Source: Pelargonium cotyledonis (taxonomy: Eukaryota > Streptophyta > Magnoliopsida > Geraniales > Geraniaceae). Taken from it: DNA of 29,276 bases. The stretch is taken from the NCBI GenBank assembly GCA_036897625.1, contig JAYMTA010000418.1:1-29276 (forward strand). The letters run 5' to 3'. Position 1 is the first letter of the stretch, and every line of letters starts with the position of its first letter. Positions 1 to 9,394 of this stretch are shown here, one piece after another. The notes under the pieces are model-generated. The model saw nothing but the letters and a program-made list of their open reading frames with translations, did no database searches and had not been told where the DNA came from. Position numbers and translations under genes: made by a program.

Positions 1-2108
1 GGCCTATGCTTCTGGTTCTGGCTCTTCTCACCTCGCAATTCTTCTCATTTCTGATATTTTTGGTATTTCCATCTCCTTATTCGTTACTTCTTTTTCTTCT
101 CTTTCTTGTGTTCTAATCTCAAATTTCACCTCTTTTTGGACAAATCTGAAATGGGTTTAGCTCGGTTTTGTGTTTTAGCTTCGATTTTAGAGTTTTTGTT
201 CGTCAACCCATCTCATAATTTCTCATCTTTTTGGACAAATCTCATATGGGAATAGCTGGGTTTTTGTGTTTTAGCATCTTTCCATAAAACTGCAAAACGG
301 GTCTGTTACATGTATTGTTAAGAAATCACAAGCCGAAAGAATGCAAGGTAAGTCACACTTGATGCATTAATATGACCGTCCACCTATCCATATAAACGTT
401 TGGTTGGATTCAAGTTTAGCATGCTATTACAAATGGTTATGTTTGAGTTTAGTGACCCATCTTAACTCCCTTTTTTATCCACCTATTAGATTAAGTTTTT
501 CGGGTTGGAGTCCAGAGATAGTAAAGGACCACCTATTAGCTTTAGCTGTTGGGGCTTAAGTCACGAGCTGGTTCTGTTTGGTCCACGAGGAGAGTTGGAG
601 TCAACAAGAGCTATATCTATTTGGAATCTTTTGGGATGGAGTCGAGCTGGTTTTGTATAGTCCACTGTCCACGTGAAGGCGAAGTTTTTAAGAATCCCAC
701 AAATGAATGCAAAGTATATCATCACTTGATATGCTAGTTGAGTCTTCCACCTGACAACTTAAATTTTTGGATTGGAGTCAAGTTTAACAATTTTTGTTCA
801 AAAACTCATCTCACCACTTCACATCTTTTTGGACAAATCTGAATTGAGAATAGCTTAGTTTTGTATCTTTTAGTGTTCATGCTCATCAACCCACCTCACC
901 AGTTTACTTCTTGTGCCAACTATTTGGCATTGGCAGTATAATTTGTTCAATTTTGTTGCTTCTCTTACAATATTTTCTTATCCTTTTTACAGGATATGAA
1001 GCTCCTAATCTGAGGTATGTGTGTTTACTGTTTGGTGGAATGGCTCTTTCATTACATCACATTTGATAATTAACACCAAAATTTCTTTTTACCTTGATGG
1101 AAAACCAAACAATTTAGTAATTTGATAATTGACACCAACATGTCCTTATATTCTAGTTACATTCTGCTTGTTGTTGCATTGTTATTTGCTAGCTTCCAGA
1201 CTAAAGTTTGGGTTTTGGTTTTCTGATGTCACTTCAACTTAGGAAGCTGGCTGATAAAGTTGCAGCTGCTGGATTCTATGTGGTGGTTCCTGACTTCTTT
1301 TACGGCGATCCTTATGTAGCTGGAAATGCTGAAAGGCCTCTTCCAATCTGGCTAAAATCTCATGGAACAGTAAGCACCAACTCTATGCAAATTAGTACTC
1401 TCTTCCTCTGATTATGACAGATCAATTTCGCACTTACATTATATGTTATTGTTTCTCTCAGGATAAAGGGTTTGAAGATTCGAAACTAGTTGTCTCTGCC
1501 TTGAGAAACAAAGGCATATCAGCAATTGGAGCTGTAGGAATTTGCTGGGGAGGTGAGAATTCTTTCAACTTCTCTGTACTAAAATCTTTTCTGTTCTGTT
1601 GTTTTAACATCATTGGTTTATTAACAGGCAAGGTGGTTTTGGAACTGGCAAAGTGCGCGCGCATTCAAGCTGCAGTGCTTTTGCATCCAGCCTTTATCAG
1701 TATCAATGATTTTAAAGGTTTGGATTATTTCACATCCAACTATGTTAACATCAGAACATGATTGTGACTTTGTAAACATATGTTTTTCAGAGATCAAGGC
1801 GCCTATTGCTGTGTTGGGAGCCGAGCATGACCACGTTTCTCCACCCGCTCTCCTCAAACAATTTGAGGATGTTTTGTCCACTCAGTCCGAGGTAAGTGAT
1901 CTCAAGAGCTTCACATGATGCTAGCATCAATTTTTAAGATTGATCTTAATGATATATTCATCTGCAGGTTAAGGGCTATGTCAAGATATTTCCTGGAGTT
2001 GTTCATGGCTGGACTGTGAAATACAACATTGAAGATGAAGAGGCAGTGAAGCAAGCAGAAGAAGCTCATAAAAATATGTTGGACTGGTTTATGGAGCATG
2101 TCAAGTGA
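1..2108 (+). CDS. Dienelactone hydrolase-family protein, copy 1 (5' end outside window)
   Basis: Alpha/beta-hydrolase of the dienelactone hydrolase (DLH) family; plant members are often labelled endo-1,3;1,4-beta-D-glucanase-like. Coding exons: <1-62, 993-1014, 1243-1369, 1462-1552, 1628-1717, 1791-1891, 1968-2108, all with GT/AG ends and consistent phase; stop TGA at 2106-2108. The first exon enters mid-codon at the window edge, so roughly the first 35 residues are missing by comparison with copy 2. The catalytic triad is visible: Cys in the nucleophile-elbow motif GICWGGK (exon 4/5 junction), Asp in AEHDHVSPP (exon 6) and His in VVHGW (exon 7). The second exon is a 22-nt microexon encoding GYEAPNLR with its split codons. 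The natural substrate is unknown for most plant members; cytosolic location is inferred. The gene is a tandem paralog of the gene at 3541-5388 and has the same internal exon lengths. Confidence in the family is high; expression cannot be judged. Confidence 0.93.
63..992 (+). repeat. Intron 1 of hydrolase copy 1 with degenerate internal repeats
   Basis: This 930-bp intron holds two layers of repeats. Units containing a TCAACCCA(T/C)CTCA core followed by TTTTTGGACAAATCTGAAATGGG occur near 130-290 and 790-900; they match the array in intron 1 of copy 2. Between them, 339-421 and 704-789 are diverged direct copies of about 85 bp. Both begin GAATGCAA, continue through CACTTGATG/CACTTGATATG, and end (G/A)TTGGA(T/G)TCAAGTTTA(G/A)CA. 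Shorter related pieces with CCACCTATTAG lie near 478 and 530. The pair is 365 bp apart. It could be a degenerate local repeat or the ends of a small mobile element; no clear target duplication was seen. Confidence 0.55.
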
Positions 2109-2839
2109 ACAAACCATCTATCTCCATATTGTCTGAATAAATAAGTTACTAAGCATAATGTTGTTATGGACATGCACCTGTATAATTCCTGAATTTGGCC
2201 TGTGAAGATGTACAAAACAATTGCAGTTCTCTATGCATGCATCATATCAAACTACATCACATATGGTTCTTGATATTGTAACTTTTGAGTTTCGAGTCTA
2301 TCAGAATAGAACTGAAATTAAGTTCTTTATCATTTTGTAGTATTTAGTCATTGAAACATTCTTATCATGTCTTTCTTGGGATTCATATGATGATATTCAT
2401 GAATAGGCCGGGGTAAGCAGTAGATTTCACTTGTTCACTCGAGATCTCAGCTTCTGCGCAACGACTAAAAAAAGCCAAAGCTATAGAAGTGCCCAAATCT
2501 TGTCAAAAAAAAATTAGTCATGCACAACTTATGCAGTGCACCGTGTTAGTCATTTTATGACTTCTCCAACAATAGTTCACCTTGCTGGCGCTCTCAAGAT
2601 CCTGCGCTGCGTTCAAGAAAGTGTTTCTCATGGGTTAATTATATATCAAACAAGTTCATCTCTTCAAGTAGCTACATTTTCTAACCCAAGCTGGGGAAGA
2701 GATCTCATTGATTGACGTTCTACTACTGATTTATGCTTCTTCCTCGATGATTCTCTCATTACTCGGTGCAAGTTTGGAATTGTACGGATATGTATACGAA
2801 AATATTATGCTATTTATTTCAATAAATCAAACTAATACA

Positions 2840-3208
2840 TGTGAAAGAGGAGAAAAGGATTGCAGAATCAGCAACCTTCGAGAGGGCGAAGAGACTACTC
2901 AGTTTATAGAAGAATACTGAGATCGATAATGAGAAAAGAATATCAATTCAGTAATCTTCAAAAGAGAGAAAAGATTATAGAGAGATAAGAAACCTAACAG
3001 ATAACTAAAACTAACCAAAATATTCCCTCTAATTAATATGAATTCAAGCTTATAAATAACAACTAGAGAAAGTATTCGGATCACAATAGAACTCTCGATC
3101 CTCGTTACTATCTTACTATTTGATAATTCAATTAGTAATTATTGATAATTACTATTCAAATTCTAATCTCATCTTGTTCCATACTCGCGGCCACACCCAT
3201 CCTCTACA
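2840..3208 (-). mobile_element. Possible solo LTR of a Copia-like retrotransposon (fossil)
   Basis: Read on the minus strand, this AT-rich stretch begins TGTAGAGGATGG at 3208, has a TATA-like run near 3050, then a pyrimidine-rich second half ending ...CTCTTTCACA near 2840. That layout is what a plant LTR looks like. No internal retrotransposon domain lies beside it, so it would be a solo LTR. I could not find a convincing 5-bp target duplication, so the ends are approximate and the call is tentative. The alternative is plain AT-rich intergenic DNA. Confidence 0.28.
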
Positions 3209-3282
3209 ATAGTCAAAACCTCGTTCAAATTACTCACAATGATGTATTCCATGAAACGACTAAAACATGTTGAGATTGATGT

Positions 3283-3288
3283 CACGTG
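3283..3288. promoter_or_regulatory. G-box (CACGTG) upstream of hydrolase copy 2
   Basis: A palindromic CACGTG core with flanks GT/AA lies about 255 bp before the ATG of copy 2. G-boxes bind bHLH and bZIP factors in plants. A single hexamer is weak evidence, but its position in the proximal promoter is plausible. Confidence 0.35.
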
Positions 3289-3540
3289 AAATACAATAAG
3301 CAAATACAAATAAACAATTCTCTAAAATTCTACAGTTGAGAGTTCAAGACCTGAAGTTGCGTCTTTTTATAGTACTAAATGTAAACAAGAACAATAAAAT
3401 TTCTGACAGAACTTTAAAGTTTGTGTTGCTTCCTGCTAAATTTTCGGAAGGCTTGACTTTTGGTGACTTGCTTGCCAAATAATCTTTCTGGAACTCTCTT
3501 GTTAGCAGGATTGGTTGCTTTGCTCTGTTTCTGAGTTTCA

Positions 3541-5388
3541 ATGTCTGGGTCTCAGAGTCAGTGCTGCAAGAACCCACCATCTCTGAGCTCCACCTACGGA
3601 GAAGGCTCAGTCATTGATATTGGAGGCCTCAAGGCCTATGTTTCTGGCACTTCTCATTCTAAACTCGCCGTTCTTCTCATTTCTGATCTTTTTGGTAATT
3701 CCATCCCCTCATTCATTACTCTTTTCTTGTGTTCTGATCTCAAATTTCACATCTTTTTGGACAAATCTGAAATGGGTTTAGCTCGGTTTTGTGCTTTAGC
3801 TTTGATTTCATTAATGTTTTGTTCATCAACCCACCTCACCATTTCTCGTCGTTCTGGAACATTGTGAGATGGGTAAAGATGGGTTTTTGTGTATTGGCAT
3901 CGTTTTGTACTGTTTTTGCTCATCAACCCATATCACCATTTTGCATATTTTTGAACAAATCTGAAATGGGTAGAGCTCGGTTATGTGTTTTTTTTGTTCA
4001 TCAACCCATCCCACCATTTCACATCTGTTTTGAAGATTCTGAAATGAGCATGGCTTGGTTTTGTGTTGTAGATTTGATTTTGTTGTTGCTCATCAACCCA
4101 TCTCACAAGTTGACATCTTTTTGGACAAATCTGAAATGGGTATAGCTCAGTTTTGTGTTTTAGCATTGATTTTAGTATTTGACAGTATATATAATTTGTT
4201 CCATCTGTTTTTACAGGATATGAAGCTCCTAATCTGAGGTATGTGTGTTCACTGTTTTTGTGGAATGGCTCTTTGTTTACATCACATTTGATATTTGATA
4301 CCAAAATTTCCTTTTATTCTAGTAACATTGTTATTTACTAATTTATCATTATAGACCTATATATGTTGAGTCCACCTCCACCAAGATTAGCTCTATTGAT
4401 TTTCCATAATCCAGACAAAATTTAGGGTTTTGATTTTCTGATGTCACTTCAACTTAATCAGGAAGCTGGCTGATAAAGTTGCAGCTGCTGGATTCTATGT
4501 GGTTGTTCCTGACTTCTTCTATGGAGATCCATATGTTGCTGGTAATCCAGAAAGGCCTATTCCAGTCTGGTTTAAATCTCATGGAACAGTAAGCACCTAC
4601 TTCCTCTAATTCTGTAGATTCTCTTGAGTAATGGCACTTACATTATTTGTTACTGTTTCTGTTAGGATAAAGGTTTTGAAGATGCAAAACCAGTTATTGA
4701 TGCCTTGAGAAACCAAGGCATATCTGCAATTGGAGCAGCAGGTTTTTGCTGGGGCGGTGAGTTTTCGTTTAACTTCTCTGTATTATAATCTTCTGTTTTT
4801 GACATTTTGTTCTTTTCTTTTAACTTCATTGGTTTACTGATATAGCCAAGGTGGTTTTGGAACTGGCAAAGTGCGCGCGCATTCAAGCTGCAGTGCTTTT
4901 GCATCCAGCTCAAACCACTATCGATGATTTTAAAGGTATGGATTGTTTCTTTACCAACTATGCTAAGTCCTCCAATTCAATAACAATCGATAAACATCAG
5001 AAAATGATTGTAACTTTGTAAACATATGTTTTCCAGATATCAAAGCGCCTATCGCTGTGTTGGGAGCTGAGCATGATCGCGTTTCTCCACCTGCTCTCCT
5101 CAAACAGTTTGAGGAGGCTTTGTCCACTATGTCTGAGGTAAGCTATATCTCAAGATGCAGTGTTTTTTCTAACAAATGTAGAGCTTGAGCATGAAATTTG
5201 TAGATGGCTCTTGATGATGAACACTCATGTGCTGTGTTATTTAACAGGTTAAAGGCTATGTCAAGATATTTCCTGGGGTTGTTCATGGATGGGCTGTGAG
5301 ATACAACATTGAAGATGAAGAGGCGGTGAAGCGAGCCGAAGAATCACATACAAACATGTTGGACTGGTTTATTGACCATGTCAAGTGA
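3541..5388 (+). CDS. Dienelactone hydrolase-family protein, copy 2 (complete)
   Basis: Complete 241-residue DLH-family alpha/beta-hydrolase. Coding exons: 3541-3694, 4217-4238, 4462-4588, 4666-4756, 4846-4935, 5037-5137, 5248-5388. The ATG at 3541 opens MSGSQSQCCKNPP, the usual N-terminus of plant members of this family, and 241 residues is the usual length. The predicted triad is Cys129 in GFCWGAK, Asp175 in AEHDRVSPP and His208 in VVHGW. No signal peptide or membrane segment is seen, so a cytosolic enzyme acting on small esters or lactones is inferred; the physiological substrate is unknown. The second exon is a 22-nt microexon. It sits 1.43 kb downstream of copy 1 in the same orientation, with exons 2-7 of identical length, which shows tandem duplication. 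At the nucleophile elbow it has Ala where copy 1 has Gly; the Ala form is, as I recall, also found in Arabidopsis relatives. Confidence 0.96.
3740..4180 (+). repeat. Minisatellite-like array in intron 1 of hydrolase copy 2
   Basis: Tandem, degenerate units share a CATCAACCCA core at 3824, 3921, 3999 and 4091, giving a period of 78-97 bp. Each is followed by a variant of CATCTTTTTGGACAAATCTG, GAAATGGG and a GCTCGGTTTTGTGTTTTAGC-like tail. Related units occur in intron 1 of copy 1, so the repeat predates the gene duplication and the arrays have since differed in unit number and spacing. It lies wholly within the intron. Confidence 0.75.
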
Positions 5389-5717
5389 ACAAATGGTGAG
5401 AATTTCCTGAATTTGCCTACTTTTCCCTATATGCTTTTAGTTTTATGTATGCAACATATCAGACTACAACATTGTTCTTAGGTTACTTTTTGAGTTGACT
5501 CTATGTTCATCATTTTGGTGTAAGCTGTTATAGAAACTTTCCAATTCAGAGTATGCTTTTCTTGGGATTCACATCAAAACTTTCAACAACAGATCACTTG
5601 CACACACATAATACACAGATTCAGTGCTTAGAAGCTTTCTCAAATCCAAAACCAGAGGATTCACAACTATAGAGAAGCTACAATTCTCAAAGAAACTGTT
5701 TAAGCAGTAGTCACAAA
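5389..5717. other. 3' flank of hydrolase copy 2
   Basis: Presumed 3' UTR and terminator region of the hydrolase gene, then the downstream flank of the decayed minus-strand gene at 5718. Apart from short AT-rich runs I see no feature here. Confidence 0.4.
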
Positions 5718-6329
5718 TTAACCATTAGTAGACTGATAATCCTCTTCTCTGCACTCTCGCAAGCTCGCATAAACCGAGTAAGCATTAGCATTCTCATGAC
5801 TGCTCTCGTCGAGAAAGCTGTAATTATAGCTGAAACCAGGCTGCAGTTGTGGAAAGGCTGGTTAAAAACTAGGTTCCACTGATCTCACTGAGTGTTTGTG
5901 AGTGCTTTCTGCTCAAAATACTTGACATATGTATAGTCCTTTCCATAGGACAAAATGTCTACTGTCATTTGCTGCTCCGAAGAGTTTATGCCGATTTCCT
6001 CGGATCAGTATCAGATCTTTTGCAGTGTCCACTGTCACAGATTCTACTCCTACAGATCAACAGCTTGAAAAAAATCAGTTGCATGCATTATAAGTTATTG
6101 ATGAATTGTAAGTTTTGACACTTGAAAAGCTTACCGGAGATTTTGCGCAACCTTTACGTGACTCTGTCAATGCATCTCTAATTCTGGCAGCGTCCTATGC
6201 CCTCAGCTCTCAAAACACAAACCTGCAGATTTGTGATCCCAAAAAACAAAAATCAAGCTTAGAACAAAATTTAATAATATTCATTGATATTGTGTAACAC
6301 ATTACGTACCTCAACAAGAAAGTGCCCAT
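5718..6329 (-). pseudogene. Decayed gene, possibly an HMA (heavy-metal-associated) domain protein
   Basis: The minus strand shows gene-like structure. An ATG at 6327-6329 opens a very short exon ending before GTACGT. A second segment spans 6135-6222 between CTGCAG and GTAAGC. A third spans 5718-6049, preceded by CTGTAG and ending in TAA. The third segment opens GVESVTVDTAKDLILIRGN (its first Gly using a split codon), which matches the middle of HMA domains (typically ...GVESVxVD...VTVxG). After an apparent one-base slip near 5993 it continues as DILSYGKDYTYVKYFEQ. One in-frame stop (TGA near 5899) follows, then a Tyr/Ser-rich tail ending EEDYQSTNG. The second segment has stops in every frame, and no CxxC metal site is visible. 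A non-metal-binding plant HPP/HIPP relative that has lost coding capacity is the best reading; the family call is moderate. Confidence 0.45.
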
Positions 6330-7084
6330 GCAAAGTAGAACTCAAAACAGTAGAAAAATTGATTCTTTGTAATTGTTTCAGACAGATAAATAGGTTAGAG
6401 AAAATGGGTTTGCAGCTAAGCCAAAGCTTGAAAATGTTTTCTTTGGCTTGGTGCTAAAGTAATCTAATTTCTCTAAATTTGGAAGTAAAACTTGTGTAAG
6501 TTTTATTTTTTTGAAGGTGAAGATTTTCATTTTTATAGGTCAGTTTGTGAGATTTTGTTCCCGTTTACACTGAATAAGTGTATTTTACGAGGATATATTG
6601 TATTGCACATTGCCATTTTTTTTAGAACATGGATGCTATAAATAAAAAATAATCCCCTCCGAGTGGGTTAAATTTATCTGAGATGAAACTGCTAAATGCA
6701 ATTCGGGTAAGGCTTCAGTAGGCTGAAATTTTCGGGATGATGGCTATTGGGCTATTTGGGTTTCTTGAGATCGTGTTTGATTACCAATGCTGAGTTGGAG
6801 GCTCTGCTAGTCGGGTTAGTTCTCGTTTGGAAAGAGGAATGGCATTGGTACCGTTAATGGCGGGATCTCCTGTTCTCGGGAGGTGGATCCTCCCGTCATA
6901 TTTGCAACCAGAACTTGCGCTAAACATAAATCCAGCATAATTTTGTTCACATCAATCAATTTGTCACAAGGACAATATACAGTGCTAATTGCTACATAAT
7001 GTCAGTAAGGGTTGTTATGCCAAAAAAAGTGTCATTCTAGAGCTTCTAAAAAAAGAGCTCTTAATTGGAAATCATGAAAATGAT
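6330..7084. other. Intergenic region between the decayed gene and LSM2
   Basis: Likely old promoter of the decayed gene (6330-6500) and 3' UTR of LSM2 (toward 7084). It contains an 8-bp inverted repeat ACCAATGC (6783-6790) / GCATTGGT (6842-6849) and a short hairpin around GGGAGGTGGATCCTCCC near 6877-6895. The stretch 6660-6900 is more GC-rich than its surroundings. No coding region is supported. Confidence 0.4.
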
Positions 7085-9059
7085 TCAGCCGCCCCGAGCT
7101 TCTCTTCTTGTGGCATCATGCAGCAGTTCGATATCAACCCCCTCAGGTGGCAACTGAACGTATCTCACCACCGATCCTCTGATGAAACAGTTCCTCACTG
7201 AAAGCTGTGAGCAAAGCAAGGTGATAGTTCAGAAAACACGATGTTGCAAAACATGACTGCCATTTGATTGAAAGCAGATATTAAGCTTTTACTTCCAAAA
7301 TATTTCTATCATATGCATCAGAGACAAACCTAAAATTGACACATTTATAACCAAGCTCCAATCAGTTTTCAACTAACAATCTGTCGGCAGGACATAAACT
7401 ATCAGAACAAGCATAAAGCTTGGAGTACAATAAAGAGCCTAGATTATTTTTTTTGCATGTCATAAGAAAGTCTTAGCAACAAATCATGAATATAATTAAC
7501 TCTAACTGCTACTCAGCAAGATTTAAGTCCAGATAAAAGAACTCAATCGAGCAAAAAGTCCAGATAGGAGGATGACAGACACTGAATCCCGCACAATACA
7601 TTACATTCACAACTTCTCAAACTGTCAATCCCACCATAAACATGCTATGCTACCATTCAGGTAACTGGAGCATAAAGCTCTATTGGGAAAACTTGTATCC
7701 AAATGAACCTATGATATTACCATACAGGTACTAGGTAGCAGGATCTAGTACTAGGCTCCCGAACTTATATGACCATGACATATTCTTTATTCTTCTGAAC
7801 CAGGCAACCTATAATGGCTGGTGTTGGGGAGAGACATGAGCACTCGGGGAGAAGGCTACCCAAACCCTCCTTCCGGAAGCATGCCCTGCACAGCATCTAC
7901 CCAGCATACCAGGAATAGGGTTTCCTTGGCACCCAGTTCTGATCCCACGCTTAGCAGTGTTTTAAAATGCACTACTTAAATACATCATAATTTGAAATTC
8001 GAAATCAAATTTGGTTAAGAAACATTGATATAATGTTATATATTTAGTGAGGTGCGCCTCTACTGTGCCTCTTGTTCTGCTGCGTCTTGTGCGCCTAACC
8101 TAAGTCGCCTCGCCTCAGCCATTTTGAGGCTCCAAAGTGCGCCTCGCGCCTCAGGCGTGCCTCAGTGGGCTTTTTTAAACACTGACGCTTGGGGGACAAG
8201 AAGAATTGAGTCTAGGAACCATAAGTTGAAAAAATGTGCACTATCTAAGAGCCGAACATGCTGAATTTAAGAAGGTAAATCCTTCTGGCCTCTGCTACTA
8301 AAAAGCGGACATTGACTATAAAAAAATATAAATCTCAAAGCTACAACATAAGAGAAAAAACTAAGTGAATAATCTAACCAAGAACATTGACACAGTATCC
8401 AATATTAATCGATAAGAAAGAGACAATAACAAACTACTAGGACCTCTATCTCCCATTTTAGACCTACAAAACCCTCCAACAAACAAAAGCAACAGAAAAT
8501 TATATTCTTTCAACAAAACCCTTTACCAAAAACCACATTTTGAAATTACAAGCATCCATTTAATCCAATAATCATAAAACTACAAAAACAACGGTATGAA
8601 GAAAAACAAGCCCATTGAATCTATATAAATAACGGCAAAAAACAATGAACTATCAAAGTAAATAAATCAAACCCTAATTATGATCACGAGAGCAAGGAAA
8701 ATAGGGATACCATGTGAGGGTACTTGTCCTGATCAACAACCCTAGTGTTCTCAAGCTTGATGTTGAGGTACTGGTCCACAGAATGAAGAGTGCCTCTGAT
8801 AGCCAAATCGTTCTTCAATTCCACAGTCACTTCTCTGCCCACCAAATCCTTGAAATACGAGAAGAACAGCTGAACACAAACAAAGCACCACCAAATCTTC
8901 AAAACCCATAAAATTAATTGAAGAATAGAGCATCACAACATCGACAAAATTGACTGAAATTTTTGAAACAACAGCCAGAATGCCAATCGAAATAGGGTTT
9001 AAGAGATACGCATTCCCTTGAAGAACGAATTGGAAGAAAAAAGAGAGGAAATTTACCAT
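7085..9059 (-). CDS. LSM2: U6 snRNA-associated Sm-like protein LSM2
   Basis: Complete 93-residue Sm-like protein. LSM2 is a subunit of the heptameric LSM1-7 ring (cytoplasm, mRNA decapping and decay) and the LSM2-8 ring (nucleus, binds the U6 snRNA 3' end for splicing). Coding exons in order of reading: 9059-9057 (ATG only), 8869-8711, 7204-7085. The product begins MLFFSYFKDLVGREVTVELK, carries the Sm1 motif region through RGTLHSVDQYLN, and has the Sm2-like segment CFIRGSVVRY; it ends TRREARGG, the standard LSM2 tail. Length and sequence match the highly conserved family throughout. The start codon is alone in its exon, followed at once by a 187-bp intron. Intron 2 (7205-8710, 1.5 kb) contains a MITE. 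The next upstream gene, BPM, lies on the same strand. Very confident. Confidence 0.97.
7955..8184 (-). mobile_element. hAT-type MITE inside LSM2 intron 2
   Basis: A 230-bp non-autonomous element. It starts CAGTGTTTTAAAATGC and ends GCTTTTTTAAACACTG, so its termini are inverted repeats around CAGTGTTTnAAAA. It is flanked by 8-bp direct repeats: ACGCTTAG (7947-7954) and ACGCTTGG (8185-8192), with one mismatch. An 8-bp duplication and CAGTG-type termini are hallmarks of the hAT superfamily. The right half is unusually GC-rich, with repeated GCGCCTC/GCCTCA motifs on the plus strand, while the left half is AT-rich. It has no coding capacity. The orientation given is arbitrary. It lies wholly within the intron and should be spliced out. 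The near-intact duplication suggests insertion after most neighbouring repeats had decayed. Confidence 0.85.
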
Positions 9060-9363
9060 TTTCGCGTGCGATAAAAGCTTCCGAGCTCCTCAATTTTGGT
9101 CCCACAGTATTGTTATGTATGTGCTGCAAGTGCAAATCCAAGTCGCAGTTGCAGACTCAGAGATCGCTCGTAGTTGAGAATGAAAATAAAACCCAGAGCT
9201 CCATACTGAACCGTTTTGAAATTAATTTAATACTGTGTATCGAAGCGTGAAGTTACACATATAGCCTCACACTGTGTCAAGTGGTCTCTTAATTTTCATT
9301 GCTCTTTTAACTTGTAATGTGTTCTCTTCCTATTGTGCTGAAATTTATTTGTATATAAGCCAC
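9060..9363. promoter_or_regulatory. LSM2 5' leader and promoter region
   Basis: The sequence immediately upstream (on the minus strand) of the isolated LSM2 start codon should contain its 5' UTR and core promoter. I see no confident TATA box; housekeeping Sm-like genes often lack one. Beyond about 9200 the DNA becomes AT-rich intergenic sequence. Confidence 0.35.
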
Positions 9364-9364
9364 C

Positions 9365-9394
9365 ATGAACATGAACAAGAACAAGAACATGAAC
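9365..9394 (+). repeat. Short hexamer array (A(T/A)GAAC)5
   Basis: Five consecutive 6-bp units: ATGAAC, ATGAAC, AAGAAC, AAGAAC, ATGAAC, followed by GCGACGCG. It is a small microsatellite-like array at the edge of a degenerate dispersed repeat. Confidence 0.8.

Larger units (their letters stand above)
2109..3540. other. Intergenic spacer between the two hydrolase genes
   Basis: The first few hundred bases should be the 3' UTR of copy 1; AATAAATAAG follows the stop at about 2138-2147. The middle contains the LTR-like stretch described separately. The last 250 bases should be the promoter and leader of copy 2. No additional coding region with convincing composition was found here. Confidence 0.5.

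Noticed and set aside
3826-4304. Several overlapping reading frames on both strands
   Set aside because: They are products of the intronic minisatellite in hydrolase copy 2; the repeated peptide pattern comes from the DNA repeat.
6783-6895. Inverted repeat ACCAATGC/GCATTGGT and a nearby GGGAGG/CCTCCC hairpin as a possible MITE or miRNA precursor
   Set aside because: Arms are short, the interior does not pair, and no target duplication or terminal signature was seen.
8870-8902. In-frame N-terminal extension of LSM2 exon 2
   Set aside because: It reads intron 1 sequence; the family begins MLFFSYF, and a CAG acceptor precedes the CTG codon with ATG in an upstream exon.
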